The notes: generated from the sequence alone by a model not told the origin. A DNA stretch of 64,000 bases from Pseudanabaena minima (GCF_051131155.1 NZ_CP159508.1:4030001-4094000); one strand, 5' to 3'. Positions 50,830-60,083 are shown, counted from the stretch's first letter. A program made the numbers and translations.

Positions 50830-53748
50830 ATGGCAACTAATACATTAACCGATCGCGAGTGGGAAGTTCGATTATTATTTCTGGACGAAGTTAAGGACTT
50901 TCTCACAGATATTGAAACAGAAATATTAGGATTAAGCGATCGCGGTTTGCAGCGATCGGCTATCAATAAAATCTTACGGGCTGCTCACTCGATGAAAGGT
51001 GGTGCAGCAATGATGGGATTTCATGCCCTCAGTGAACTGGCTCACCGTTTAGAAGACTTTTTTAAGATTTTGCAAGCTAATAATCAAACCGCGATCGCCC
51101 CTGATATGGAAAGCCTATTTCTGGCAGCGATCGATGGGATGGGCAAGGTTGCCAAGATTCATAAGCAGCGTAAAATCCCTCCAGAAAACTGGTTGCAAGA
51201 ACATATTAATTCTCCCTTCCAACAACTGCATGAAATCTTAGGAGACTTGTCAGCACAGGATGAAGCAAGTTTACTTTCTGAAGAAGCAGGACAGGATATG
51301 CGTGTCCTCATGTTTGCAACAGAAGTAGATGCTTGTCTAGAAAGGTTAACCAATGTACTTGCCGATCAAAATTCACAGGTGCTACGGGAAGAATTTGAGC
51401 TTACTAGTCAAGAATTTGCCTGTTTGGGAGAAATGTTGGAATTACCAGCATTTAGCCAACTTTGTGCGGAAATTAGTACAGCCTTAGCCAATAAAGACCA
51501 TAATCTGCAAGAGGTGACAACTGCGGCTCTAGAAGCTTGGAGGCGATCGCAAGCCCTTGTCTTAGTTAGTCAGTTTCAGGCTTTACCTGAGCATTTTGAA
51601 ATAGCACCCTCTAGCTTAGAATCAGCCACAGGTTCTCTCGATACCTTTAACCTTGAAGAAACTACTCAAGGATTTTTAGATAGTGATTTTCTGCATGAAG
51701 ATGAGATTATCAGTCTTGACCAGTCTTTACTCGATCTGGCAGATTCCCAAGATTTAAACAAAGAGAATCCCCTAGTAGTTAACGATCTTCCAAACCCTGA
51801 ACAAAATCTAGATGCAACAATTCGGATACCTTTGCGTCAGTTAGAAGCTCTTAGCGATCGCTTTGGTGAGTTGAATGCTGAACGTAGCGGATTACGACTT
51901 CAGCTAAAACGGATGCGCGATCTAGTACAGCTTCTAAATACGAGAATGCATGGATTAGAGCAATCTAATGCTCAGCTAAGAGATGCATATGATCGTGTAG
52001 TAACCTCTTCAGAACCTTTCATTCCGATCAATGCAGTAATTGCCTCTGAAAAGGTAACGAGTATTAGCGGTGATCGATTTACCAATCAAAATCCAAACAA
52101 CGAATCATTTCTTCCCTATGCTAGTCGCTTTGATTTATTAGAAATGGACTCCTATAGCGAGTTACATGTGCTATCAAGGGAAATCATGGATAGTGTAGTG
52201 CAGTTACAGGAGGTTTCCAGCGACTTAGAAACTGCTTTAACGGATACTGAAGGTACAGAACGTGAACTGGGTCGAGCATCTCGCCAAATGCAAACAGCGA
52301 TCGAACAAGCCAGAATGCGAATGCTCAGCGAAGTTTTAGGACGCTTTCCACGTCTGTTACGGGATTTGTGCTTGACTCATGGCAAACAGGTAGAACTTGT
52401 AGTTCGTGGTAGCTCAACCCTAGTTGAACGCTCCGTTTTAGAAGTTTTAGAAGATCCCCTTTTGCATCTAGTTCGCAATGCCTTTGATCATGGTATCGAA
52501 ACGCCAGAAGCACGCATAGCTAATGGGAAAGCGCCCAAGGGTAAGATTGAAATCGCCGCAGGTTATCGCGGTAATCAAACTGTAATTACCGTTAGTGATG
52601 ATGGTAATGGCATTGATTTTGCGAAACTTCGCGATCGCGCTTTGCAAATGGGATTAAGCGAGAGCGATCTGGATGGATCTAGTCAAGCAGAACTATTAGA
52701 TCTGATTTTTGAAGCAGGATTTAGCACTGCCGATCGCGTAACTGAGCTTTCAGGACGTGGTGTCGGCATGGATGTAGTACGCTCAAACCTCAGTACGATT
52801 GGCGGCAGTGTTCGGGTTGAAACCGAAGCAGGGCAGGGAACAACTTTTATTTTAACAGTACCTGTTTCTCTCTCAATTGCACGGGTTCTACTTTTCGAGA
52901 GTAACGGATTGCAGATGGCAATTCTGACTAGTGCTGTTGAGGAAATCCTCTTAATCAAAGAGACTTCCATCTATACAGTTGCTAATCAAGAAGTCTTAGA
53001 TTGGGAAGGCTATTCTGTGCCTTTGTTGAGACTAGGCGATCGCCTGCACTTCTCCCGCCCACAATTCCAAAGTGAAACTGAAAATCGCCCAATTGTAGAC
53101 GAACCTTTAATGCTCATTGTCACCCGCAATAGCGTTCCCTTTGGGTTACAAGTTGATCGTTACTGGGGTGAGCAAGAAGTAACGATCCGTGGTGTGCAAA
53201 GTTTGATCCCGATGCCAACAGGATTTATGGGTTGTGCAATTTTAGGTGGTGGTAAACTTGTGCCACTAGTGGATATTGACAACTTACTCATTTGGGCGAT
53301 GGCTGATATTGAAGAAACTCCCAGCAAAACCCTCACCTTACCATCGGCTCGAAGCGATCGGCGCGTTACTGTGTTGGTAGTTGACGATTCCATTAACGTG
53401 CGTAGATTTTTAGCAATGACCTTAGAGAAATCTGGCTATCGAGTTGAACAAGCTAAAGATGGGTTAGAAGCAATGGAGAAATTACGGAAATTGCAAACGT
53501 TACCTAAGAGTTCTCAAGTCAGCGCTGTCATCTGTGATATTGAAATGCCTCGACTAGATGGGTTTGGATTCCTAGTTCAATCTCGTGGTGATGAGAATTG
53601 CAAAAATATTCCTGTGGTGATGCTCACATCGCGTAGTGGCAGTAAGCACCGAGATTTAGCAATGCGTCTAGGAGCCTCTGCATATTTTGCAAAACCTTTT
53701 AAAGACAACGAACTTCTGCAAACTTTATCTCAACTTATAGCTAAATGA
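50830..53748 (+). CDS. pilL: Hybrid chemotaxis histidine kinase, PilL/CheA-like
   Basis: From ATG 50830, a 972-residue protein; GGAGG lies five bases upstream, and an earlier GTG would place the SD inside the gene. Domain order: Hpt (AAHSMKGGAAMMG, phospho-His near residue 52), a second helical Hpt-like region, P5-type dimerisation, HATPase (LVRNAFDHGIETPEAR, the DDGNGIDF box and GRGVGMDVVR), CheW-like domain (about 675-810), and a C-terminal receiver (VLVVDDSINVRR, VICDIEMPRLDGFGF, AYFAKPF). It phosphorylates the PilG and PilH receivers. Confidence 0.93.
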   Translation: MATNTLTDREWEVRLLFLDEVKDFLTDIETEILGLSDRGLQRSAINKILRAAHSMKGGAAMMGFHALSELAHRLEDFFKILQANNQTAIAPDMESLFLAAIDGMGKVAKIHKQRKIPPENWLQEHINSPFQQLHEILGDLSAQDEASLLSEEAGQDMRVLMFATEVDACLERLTNVLADQNSQVLREEFELTSQEFACLGEMLELPAFSQLCAEISTALANKDHNLQEVTTAALEAWRRSQALVLVSQFQALPEHFEIAPSSLESATGSLDTFNLEETTQGFLDSDFLHEDEIISLDQSLLDLADSQDLNKENPLVVNDLPNPEQNLDATIRIPLRQLEALSDRFGELNAERSGLRLQLKRMRDLVQLLNTRMHGLEQSNAQLRDAYDRVVTSSEPFIPINAVIASEKVTSISGDRFTNQNPNNESFLPYASRFDLLEMDSYSELHVLSREIMDSVVQLQEVSSDLETALTDTEGTERELGRASRQMQTAIEQARMRMLSEVLGRFPRLLRDLCLTHGKQVELVVRGSSTLVERSVLEVLEDPLLHLVRNAFDHGIETPEARIANGKAPKGKIEIAAGYRGNQTVITVSDDGNGIDFAKLRDRALQMGLSESDLDGSSQAELLDLIFEAGFSTADRVTELSGRGVGMDVVRSNLSTIGGSVRVETEAGQGTTFILTVPVSLSIARVLLFESNGLQMAILTSAVEEILLIKETSIYTVANQEVLDWEGYSVPLLRLGDRLHFSRPQFQSETENRPIVDEPLMLIVTRNSVPFGLQVDRYWGEQEVTIRGVQSLIPMPTGFMGCAILGGGKLVPLVDIDNLLIWAMADIEETPSKTLTLPSARSDRRVTVLVVDDSINVRRFLAMTLEKSGYRVEQAKDGLEAMEKLRKLQTLPKSSQVSAVICDIEMPRLDGFGFLVQSRGDENCKNIPVVMLTSRSGSKHRDLAMRLGASAYFAKPFKDNELLQTLSQLIAK

Positions 53749-53762
53749 TTTTCCAGTAATTA

Positions 53763-53822
53763 ATAATTAATCCCCACAATCCCCAATTACCAATTGCCAA
53801 TTACCAATTACCAATTACCAAA
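53763..53822. repeat. Heptamer tandem repeat before cheW2
   Basis: A run of ATTACCA/AATTGCC/CCCCAAT-type heptamers (ACAATCCCCAATTACCAATT...). It is of the same type as the right part of 2602-2740. It abuts the ATG of the second CheW gene. Confidence 0.8.
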
Positions 53823-53824
53823 TT

Positions 53825-54361
53825 ATGCCAGCCATTTCTTCTCTACGATCGCAACGACTTTCAGAACTTCGTCCTGATATTGGTAAGCAATATGTTGCAT
53901 TTCGCTTACGTCTTGCTTGGTTTATTCTCCCGATCGAGTCTATTTATCGGGTAATTCCCCTTGAAAAACATATTCCCAAAATTACATTTTTAGGACAAAA
54001 TGTGCCGATAGTCGATCTTGGGAAAATACTATTTGGTTCAACTAAGGGAAAAGTAGATAATATCCCTCAGTTAGTTGTTAATGGGGCGATCGTGGCTTCA
54101 AAACCATCTTTGATTATTGTGCATAATCAAAATGAAGATTTAATTGGCATACTTAGTAATTCCCAACCTGCACTTCAAAGAGTTTCACAAGATCAAATTG
54201 TGTCGCTACCGCCTACCTATAGCCAACGCTGGAAAGCTGACTTTATTAGTTCGATGACTCTTCCTACGGAGGGTCTCCCTTCACTATTTGTGATTGACGG
54301 CGATCGCCTTATTTCCAGTACGGTGAAGCAAAAGAAAAAGCCTCAACTATTGGAGAAATAA
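53825..54361 (+). CDS. CheW-type adaptor, second copy
   Basis: A 178-residue CheW-domain protein: YVAFRLRLAWFILPIESIYRVIPLE (the beta-strand plus typical ...I..V...), ITFLGQNVPIVDLGKILFG and LSLIIVHNQNEDLIGILSNSQ-like strand patterns. Heptamer repeats directly precede the start, so a ribosome site is unclear. It follows the pilL gene by 76 bp and completes the pil cluster; most such clusters have only one CheW, so it may dock a second receptor. Confidence 0.85.
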   Translation: MPAISSLRSQRLSELRPDIGKQYVAFRLRLAWFILPIESIYRVIPLEKHIPKITFLGQNVPIVDLGKILFGSTKGKVDNIPQLVVNGAIVASKPSLIIVHNQNEDLIGILSNSQPALQRVSQDQIVSLPPTYSQRWKADFISSMTLPTEGLPSLFVIDGDRLISSTVKQKKKPQLLEK

Positions 54362-54366
54362 GTCTA

Positions 54367-54405
54367 AATAGATGAAGGTGGCGCTTCGCGCCACCTTCAT
54401 CTATT
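54367..54405 (+). terminator. Hairpin at the end of the pil cluster
   Basis: Perfect arms AATAGATGAAGGTGGCGC and its complement (54367-54384/54388-54405), loop TTC, five bases after the CheW2 stop. GGCGC-TTC-GCGCC resembles family A tops. Confidence 0.8.
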
Positions 54406-54546
54406 CTTTAAGTTAAGAAAGGGCTAAGCCCTTTCTTAACTTGAAAAATCTTACTATTTTTCGCCATTTGCGGCGTGCAAAGCACGCCGCAAATGGCTAC
54501 ATCGAACTCACGTTAAAAAAGTGTCGTCACACTTTTTAATTGGTAT
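54406..54546. repeat. Family C element nested in a family B element
   Basis: The left block is a hairpin (AGAAAGGGCTAAGCCCTTTCT) followed by CTTACT, matching the left half of family B. The right block GTGTCGTCACACTTTTTAATTGGTAT (about 54520-54546) matches the family B right half. Between them sits a family C piece: GCCATTTGCGGCGTGC-AAA-GCACGCCGCAAATGGC with an end TCGAACTCACGTTA. Confidence 0.75.
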
Positions 54547-57355
54547 TGGTCTGGAACGATCGCATAAATTTTTGCAATTGACGGCTTTCTAGTTCGAGAA
54601 CACGACGGGCAAAATCGCGATCGCGATCTAGAAAAGCATCAAAGGCATCCACAGGAACCGCCAAAATTCGCGTAACCTCACTTTCAGCGATGATTGTATT
54701 TTGAGAATCACTGTGGGCTAAAACCTCTAGTTCATCTAGGGTTTGTCCAGACTTGAGATGCTCAACACGCACTACCTCACCCTGCGAATAGAAATTAATC
54801 TTCGCTGAGCCAGAGATTACCAGTAACAACTCACGACAAGTATCACCTGCTTCCGTAATCACCTCATTCGTCGTAAAGGATCTGATCTCAGCACGATCAG
54901 CAAGCCCTACCAACGTTTCACCATGCATCCGATGGAAGAAATCGCTATTAAAGAGATGCGCTACTTTCTCTAACATCGGAAATGCTGTGAGCGGCGGGGA
55001 ACTCTCGGACAGCGAGAGTACAATCTTAGCCGTCTCTTGCACTAAGCTGGAAGTTTGCAGACTGTAATTACGAGCGATCGCCTTGCTTTTCTCAAGATTA
55101 AGTTGGGCGGTGATATACAAGCAAGCAGCTTGCATCAAAGGATTTTGATCATCCAGTAAAGGCTCTAGCGATCGCAAAATCTCTTCAATCGAATAATCGA
55201 GCTGGCAGACAGTTGCTTGTCCCTGCGATGGAAGTAAATATTGCAGGATCTCTGGAGATAAGCGATTGCTCCATCTCTCAGATTCTAAGGCTTCCACCAA
55301 AACTGCTGGCGCTAATTGTCCCAAATGTTGAGCAACGGCGATCGCATCGGCATCATTTGGGAAAGTCTCCAGAGTCCCTAAAATAGTCCGCACGATTAAT
55401 TCCTTTTTGTGAGTAATGCTATCCCACAAAAGTCTCAGCACAGTCTGATGTTCTTGAATGATCGGTTGGTGCAGCGATCGATAGGAGAAAATCAAAGATG
55501 GCAACTGAGCGACTAAAAACTCGGCTCTACGCAAGTTTCCTGATTCGGGGGAAATGCCATCCAAAATCCAAGCTTCTTCCTGCGGATTAATCGCATACTG
55601 GCGACGTAAGGCTCGCACTTGAGCTGAGTTCTGCTCAAGTAAAGTATCAGAAGAGCTATCAAACTGTTGCTTTTGCAATAGCATCAATCGCTCCATTGAT
55701 TTGCGATAGCCCGTCAAACGAATTTGATTTTCCAAACTCCGCTTATGATCAGGATTCAGCAATTGCGGATCTTCAATGCCTAATTCTTCTAAGACTTCAC
55801 GGTGTTCATCATCAGTAATTCCAAGTTCCTGACGTAATTGTTGCAAAACTTCTAAACTACTGGAGGAATCGACATATCCTTCCTCCAAGGCTTCGCGCAC
55901 CACTCCTTTATAGGCAGTGTGGCGCTTTTCTCTAGTGAAGCTAGGCAAGACCTTTGCCAAAATATAAACTTCATGGGTATTCAAATCGCTGAGCGATCGC
56001 CCTTCTAAAAACTGGGAAACATTAAGTTGCAACTTCTCTAGTTGCTTACGGAAGCGGCTAGCTAAATTCTCTCGTGAATAGAGGTCGGGGCTACGCTGCC
56101 AAGTTTTATACACCCACAGTGTACTGAGCAGAACTAATCCCAAATCATAGATATATTGCCACCAAAGTGGCATCAAAGCGACTAACGGACGACCGCCAAA
56201 AATAAAGAAGAAATTGAAAATGCTAAAAGTGCAAAGTGTAAATAGACGATGCCGAATGATTTCTCTAGATAACTTGAGATGGCGATCGCCACTGTAAATC
56301 CTGAGCCGCTTTTCAATCCACCGACCCAAGAAGTACCCGATCACCGTAAAACTACCGAGGGTCAAAGGTACTGCAATTAGTTTAGGAATATTAATTGGCT
56401 GTCCAAATAGATAGAAACCTGCACTAAATAAGGTGGCTAACTGGTCAGTTTGTCTAGCCCATGCCCCAGAGAAGTAATATTCCCAATTCCCTGCATAGAG
56501 ATAGTAATAGACAAAATAGCCCACCACTAAGCCCACATAGCCATAGCGGATAAAGGATTCTTCAGGCTTGCTCAAACTGTCCCAATATACCCGCTCAGAA
56601 TCAATATCAATACAAGGATTTTGGCAAGCAACACAAGCACTTTGCTCCTTGCCATCGGGCAGTACTGTCCGACACATTGACTGCGTAATCAACTGATCGC
56701 TAGTATGGGCGTTGCTGCTAAATAGTCCCCCCGGCTCACTGTAAACACGCTGTACAGGAGCCATCGGACAGAAGTAATTGCACCAAGATTTGCCACCATA
56801 GAGATAGCCCACTGCGATCGCAGCGGCAATGGTGGTCAAGATCCATAGAGCGAGAATTAAGCGATCGGCATTAAAAAATAAAATCCTGCCGCATAGCCCT
56901 ATAAATAGCCAACCAAACTGTACATAGGGGTAATTTTTTCCTAGCCATGAGTCAGGCTTGACCTTGGCTAATTCATAGCGAACCTTACCTGTTTTGGCAT
57001 TTTCGCGTTTAAATTGACGCTGCCAACCCAAGGCGCGAGGAATTTGCGATAAAAAGGAGAGTGGACAAATCCGCCGCCATGCCTCATGTCCAAATACTAA
57101 CAAAATGAAAATCGCCGCAGGGACAACCGCACCCCAGAATACAGTCGTACCAAGGGCATAGGGCTGTTCTACTAAGCAATTCCCTTGTACAGAAATACAA
57201 CTATCAGTTAACCTCAATGGACTCCAAGGATGGTTGGGGACTGTAAATTGAGGAGTCCAAGGATCGTAAAATAATGACGCAACGATTAATAACCATGCGA
57301 TCGTTAAGATCCAACGAATCCAATGCATTCGTTGTTCAGATAGCCGTGAAAACAT
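54536..57355 (-). CDS. Membrane Fe-S protein with cyclic-nucleotide-binding domain
   Basis: A protein of 939 residues from ATG 57355; an in-frame TTG at 57418 would add 21. The N-terminal ~410 residues have several TM helices and a NapH/CcoG-like cluster region with Cys motifs CNYFCPMAP and SACVACQNPCID (4Fe-4S binding). A middle helical repeat-like region (about 410-770) leads to a C-terminal Crp-like cyclic-nucleotide or effector domain (about 790-920: EVITEAGDTCRELLLVISGSAK). A redox-linked membrane sensor is possible. It lies next to cupS and is oriented the same way. Confidence 0.82.
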   Translation of the reverse strand: MFSRLSEQRMHWIRWILTIAWLLIVASLFYDPWTPQFTVPNHPWSPLRLTDSCISVQGNCLVEQPYALGTTVFWGAVVPAAIFILLVFGHEAWRRICPLSFLSQIPRALGWQRQFKRENAKTGKVRYELAKVKPDSWLGKNYPYVQFGWLFIGLCGRILFFNADRLILALWILTTIAAAIAVGYLYGGKSWCNYFCPMAPVQRVYSEPGGLFSSNAHTSDQLITQSMCRTVLPDGKEQSACVACQNPCIDIDSERVYWDSLSKPEESFIRYGYVGLVVGYFVYYYLYAGNWEYYFSGAWARQTDQLATLFSAGFYLFGQPINIPKLIAVPLTLGSFTVIGYFLGRWIEKRLRIYSGDRHLKLSREIIRHRLFTLCTFSIFNFFFIFGGRPLVALMPLWWQYIYDLGLVLLSTLWVYKTWQRSPDLYSRENLASRFRKQLEKLQLNVSQFLEGRSLSDLNTHEVYILAKVLPSFTREKRHTAYKGVVREALEEGYVDSSSSLEVLQQLRQELGITDDEHREVLEELGIEDPQLLNPDHKRSLENQIRLTGYRKSMERLMLLQKQQFDSSSDTLLEQNSAQVRALRRQYAINPQEEAWILDGISPESGNLRRAEFLVAQLPSLIFSYRSLHQPIIQEHQTVLRLLWDSITHKKELIVRTILGTLETFPNDADAIAVAQHLGQLAPAVLVEALESERWSNRLSPEILQYLLPSQGQATVCQLDYSIEEILRSLEPLLDDQNPLMQAACLYITAQLNLEKSKAIARNYSLQTSSLVQETAKIVLSLSESSPPLTAFPMLEKVAHLFNSDFFHRMHGETLVGLADRAEIRSFTTNEVITEAGDTCRELLLVISGSAKINFYSQGEVVRVEHLKSGQTLDELEVLAHSDSQNTIIAESEVTRILAVPVDAFDAFLDRDRDFARRVLELESRQLQKFMRSFQTNTN

Positions 57356-57430
57356 AAATAGTTTTTGATAAAGAATTAGTAACAGAACGCCAAATCCTGA
57401 CTGACTTAGTTTCTTCAATACTTAGTGCTT

Positions 57431-57497
57431 AAACCCAAATCTAGAACTTCTAAGAAAGCGTCACACTGCCACACTTTCTTAGAAGTTCTGTGGGTTT
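57431..57497 (-). terminator. Terminator-like palindrome after cupS
   Basis: Nested arms: AAACCCA at 57431-57437 with TGGGTTT at 57491-57497, and AGAACTTCTAAGAAAG at 57443-57458 with its complement at 57474-57489. It lies between cupS and the Fe-S protein gene. Confidence 0.75.
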
Positions 57498-57518
57498 GTT
57501 TAATTGATCTTTTGGGGC

Positions 57519-57971
57519 TTACACTACTCCGACTCTGCCAGATTCCATAATTGGATAAAACCAGTGGGGACGCATCAACATCACAGTATCAATTACATGA
57601 ATTATGCCATTTTCAGCTTCGATATCAGCAGCAATGACCGTGGCATTGTTTGCCTCAAAGCTTTCCTCAGAAATATCTATATCAATTTGTGTACCTTCCA
57701 AAGAAGTTAAAGATTTTATCCCGATTAAATCTTCTTTCTTATACTTGCCAGCAACAACGTGAAAGGTCAAAATTCTTGCGAGTTGAGGAATATTTTGGAC
57801 TAGGGTGGTAATTGTGCCAGCAGGTAATTTGGCGAAGGCATCGTTAGTCGGTGCAAACACCGTGAAAGGTCCTGGACTTTGTAATGCTTCCACTAAGCTC
57901 GCCGCAGAGACGGCAGTAACGAGTGTGGAGAATGCATCGTTACTAACAGCTATATCAACAATTGTAGACAT
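57519..57971 (-). CDS. cupS: Fasciclin-domain protein, CupS-like
   Basis: A 150-residue protein made of a single FAS1 domain: FSTLVTAVSAASLVEAL, FTVFAPTNDAFAKLP (the first conserved box), ILTFHVVAGKYKKEDL (second box), then NGIIHVIDTVMLM. It has no signal peptide. Position right after cupA, in the operon order ndhF3-ndhD3-cupA-cupS, fits CupS (Sll1735 in Synechocystis), a small fasciclin-domain subunit of the inducible CO2-uptake complex NDH-1MS. The assignment rests on gene order and domain. Confidence 0.87.
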   Translation of the reverse strand: MSTIVDIAVSNDAFSTLVTAVSAASLVEALQSPGPFTVFAPTNDAFAKLPAGTITTLVQNIPQLARILTFHVVAGKYKKEDLIGIKSLTSLEGTQIDIDISEESFEANNATVIAADIEAENGIIHVIDTVMLMRPHWFYPIMESGRVGVV

Positions 57972-58009
57972 ATGTAATTCCTTTTTCTTGGTTTCTTTTT
58001 AATAACTGA

Positions 58010-58130
58010 TGTTACGTTGATGGAATTCCTGCAATCATGTAAGTGTAGAGCTGGCACGGGGGCACAGCCCCTACAGAATTCAAATTGCTCAGTTAGGGGC
58101 AATCCCCCCATGGTTGCCCTGCCATGCTAG
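58010..58130. repeat. Family F repeat, copy 2 (inverted relative to copy 1)
   Basis: On the + strand: ATGTTACGTTGATGGAATTC, CTGGCACGGGGGCACAGCCC and GGGGCAATCCCCCCATGGTT, the complement of copy 1 (3945-4100) with a different middle. It lies between cupS and cupA. Confidence 0.82.
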
Positions 58131-58151
58131 CAGCAGGCTTCATTTGAATTC

Positions 58152-59468
58152 TTACCGATAGTTCTGATCCTGAACCATCCCTATTCTCGCAGCCTTATCC
58201 ATGCCATATTTAGGATTACAGAAGCGATTCAGTTGTCCTTCAAAATAATGGCGATTTGCCAAGAGATGTTTAGGGTTAGGATCATCTAAAGGATAAAGCA
58301 ACGCCGCTCTTCCCGCCTGAATTACAGCCGAAGTAACGTTGTACATCGATCGCTGAAAACTGACAGCTAACTGAATTAACATGTCATCTTCACCGCGACA
58401 ATGTTGTTTGTAATAGTCCACCAAATATTGCGGCAAGAAATGATACATGTCTTGATGCAGCAATGTGGGCGGAATACCTGCGGAACCGACGGGAAACTTA
58501 TCAGCATATAAAATTCCATAGTGGAAATCATTCTGATCGTCAGGAATTTCATGGGCTTGGGCATTATAGGACTTCGTACCACGGAAAGGGGAAGTACGGT
58601 AGAACACAGCCTCTACATAGGGAAAAGCCGCCTCATAAAGCCAAGTAAATCCCTTGGATTTTGGGACGATATCAAGCCATTCTCCATCAATCTGCACACG
58701 GTGGTAAATAGGACGACCCGCGATCGCAAAGATGCCATTTACTAAAAAGTCCATCGCATCGGGAACACCCTTAAATCCTCCCTCATCGTAGATATCTGAC
58801 ATCTCAAAGAAGACAGGAGCCATGATTTCCCAGAATAGTCCTAAGACTGAGGTCATAGTGGATTGACGGCATTGTTCCATAAACAGATCAGGGAACAGTT
58901 TATAGAGTCCTAGCATGATCGGATTCTTTTTAAAGAAAGCACGAATAGCGCGATCGGCATTCTGCTTGTATTCATCTGAATCCATATATGCTTCCAATTC
59001 CCCACCCATGCCACGATGCCACAGCATCGCTCGCATACATTCTTCGGCAAACTCCATATTGATGCGATCGTGGTACAGATGATGGAATATTTTGGGAAGT
59101 TTAGCCTTGAGTTCTCCCTTTTCCATAAATTCCAGTAATTCTGGATGGGCAGTTGCTATGCCACGCCAAATCCGCAGATCCGCATCATCGCCAGCATAGT
59201 GATTATGCAAGTCTAAATATTCTTGTGGCAGAAAATATTTAAAAGCAGGAAGTGGTTCTAAAAATACTTGCTCAGCTATGTATAGCAAATCCCGCCAATA
59301 GAAATCCATGGGTACGGCATAAGCCTTGTAAAGCCCAATAATCTGCATTAGGTTTTCGGGCGTATCAGGGAGCATAGAGCCACCTGCCTCTAAACGATGG
59401 ATTACCTCTGCATAGGGATGTGTAGAAGGTGGTAGTTTTGTTGCTGGTTCCGTTAAAGTAGCTGTCAT
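58152..59468 (-). CDS. cupA: CO2 hydration protein (CupA/ChpY family)
   Basis: A 438-residue protein of the ChpX/ChpY family. YAEVIHRLEAGGSMLPDTPENLMQIIGLYKAYAVPMDFYWRDLLYIAEQ is a well-conserved opening, followed by FLPQEYLDLHNHYAGDDADL and LYHDRINMEFAEECMRAML. The family is the membrane-associated part that hydrates CO2 in NDH-1 complexes. Neighbouring ndhD3, ndhF3 and cupS indicate the inducible, high-affinity CupA/ChpY form rather than CupB. It may use a zinc ligand formed with NdhF3. A Uma2 gene sits between it and ndhD3. Confidence 0.93.
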   Translation of the reverse strand: MTATLTEPATKLPPSTHPYAEVIHRLEAGGSMLPDTPENLMQIIGLYKAYAVPMDFYWRDLLYIAEQVFLEPLPAFKYFLPQEYLDLHNHYAGDDADLRIWRGIATAHPELLEFMEKGELKAKLPKIFHHLYHDRINMEFAEECMRAMLWHRGMGGELEAYMDSDEYKQNADRAIRAFFKKNPIMLGLYKLFPDLFMEQCRQSTMTSVLGLFWEIMAPVFFEMSDIYDEGGFKGVPDAMDFLVNGIFAIAGRPIYHRVQIDGEWLDIVPKSKGFTWLYEAAFPYVEAVFYRTSPFRGTKSYNAQAHEIPDDQNDFHYGILYADKFPVGSAGIPPTLLHQDMYHFLPQYLVDYYKQHCRGEDDMLIQLAVSFQRSMYNVTSAVIQAGRAALLYPLDDPNPKHLLANRHYFEGQLNRFCNPKYGMDKAARIGMVQDQNYR

Positions 59469-59486
59469 CGTTGATTACCTTTTTAT

Positions 59487-60083
59487 CTAAATGGAGGTTT
59501 CTAAAATTTCTTCTGGACTTGCTTCTAATAAATTGACATCTTCATAAATTGCATCAATCGAAATCTGGAGGTTTATAGTTTGTAATTCGATCAATTCTCC
59601 TGTGGTATAGGTTTGCAGTACCCAGAACTTCTCACTACGGCGAAATATTTCTACTCGCTGCTCCCATTGGCTAATCAATACATATTCCTGTAATGATTGC
59701 AGGGTTTGATAGTGGGCAAACTTTACACCTCGATCTTTTGATTCTGTGGATTCCGATAGCACCTCAATAATGAGACAAGGATAATTTTTTTGCTTTTTAT
59801 TGAAGCGATCGCGCTCATCACAAGTAACTAGAAGATCGGGGTAGTAGTAAATATTTTTTGAAGCAATGTTTAACCGCATGTCTGAAGGAAACCGCTTGCA
59901 ATCTTTACCACGTAAATGATTGGAAATGATCACAGTTAAATTAGTTGTGATACCGATGTGATCCTCACTAGCTCCAGCCATCGCATAGATCATGCCATTG
60001 ACATATTCATGCTTTTCTTCTTGCTTTTCTTCCCATTGCAAGTAGTCATTGGCAGAGAAATAGTTTTGAGGTACGGCAATCAT
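59487..60083 (-). CDS. Uma2 family protein inserted in the CO2-uptake operon
   Basis: A 198-residue DUF820 protein: HEYVNGMIYAMAGASEDH, YYPDLLVTCDERD with the PD acid, LIIEVLSESTESKDRG with the E-x-V, YQTLQSLQEYVLIS. Its ATG overlaps the ndhD3 stop by four bases (ATGA), and cupA starts 18 bp later, so it is embedded in the operon and probably translated with it. The family is unrelated to CO2 uptake. It is unlike the other Uma2 copy (9788-10372). Confidence 0.9.
   Translation of the reverse strand: MIAVPQNYFSANDYLQWEEKQEEKHEYVNGMIYAMAGASEDHIGITTNLTVIISNHLRGKDCKRFPSDMRLNIASKNIYYYPDLLVTCDERDRFNKKQKNYPCLIIEVLSESTESKDRGVKFAHYQTLQSLQEYVLISQWEQRVEIFRRSEKFWVLQTYTTGELIELQTINLQISIDAIYEDVNLLEASPEEILETSI

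Noticed and set aside
58152..59468. CupB/ChpX rather than CupA/ChpY
   Set aside because: The operon with ndhF3, ndhD3 and a fasciclin-domain CupS is the inducible CupA type; sequence alone would not settle it without comparison.
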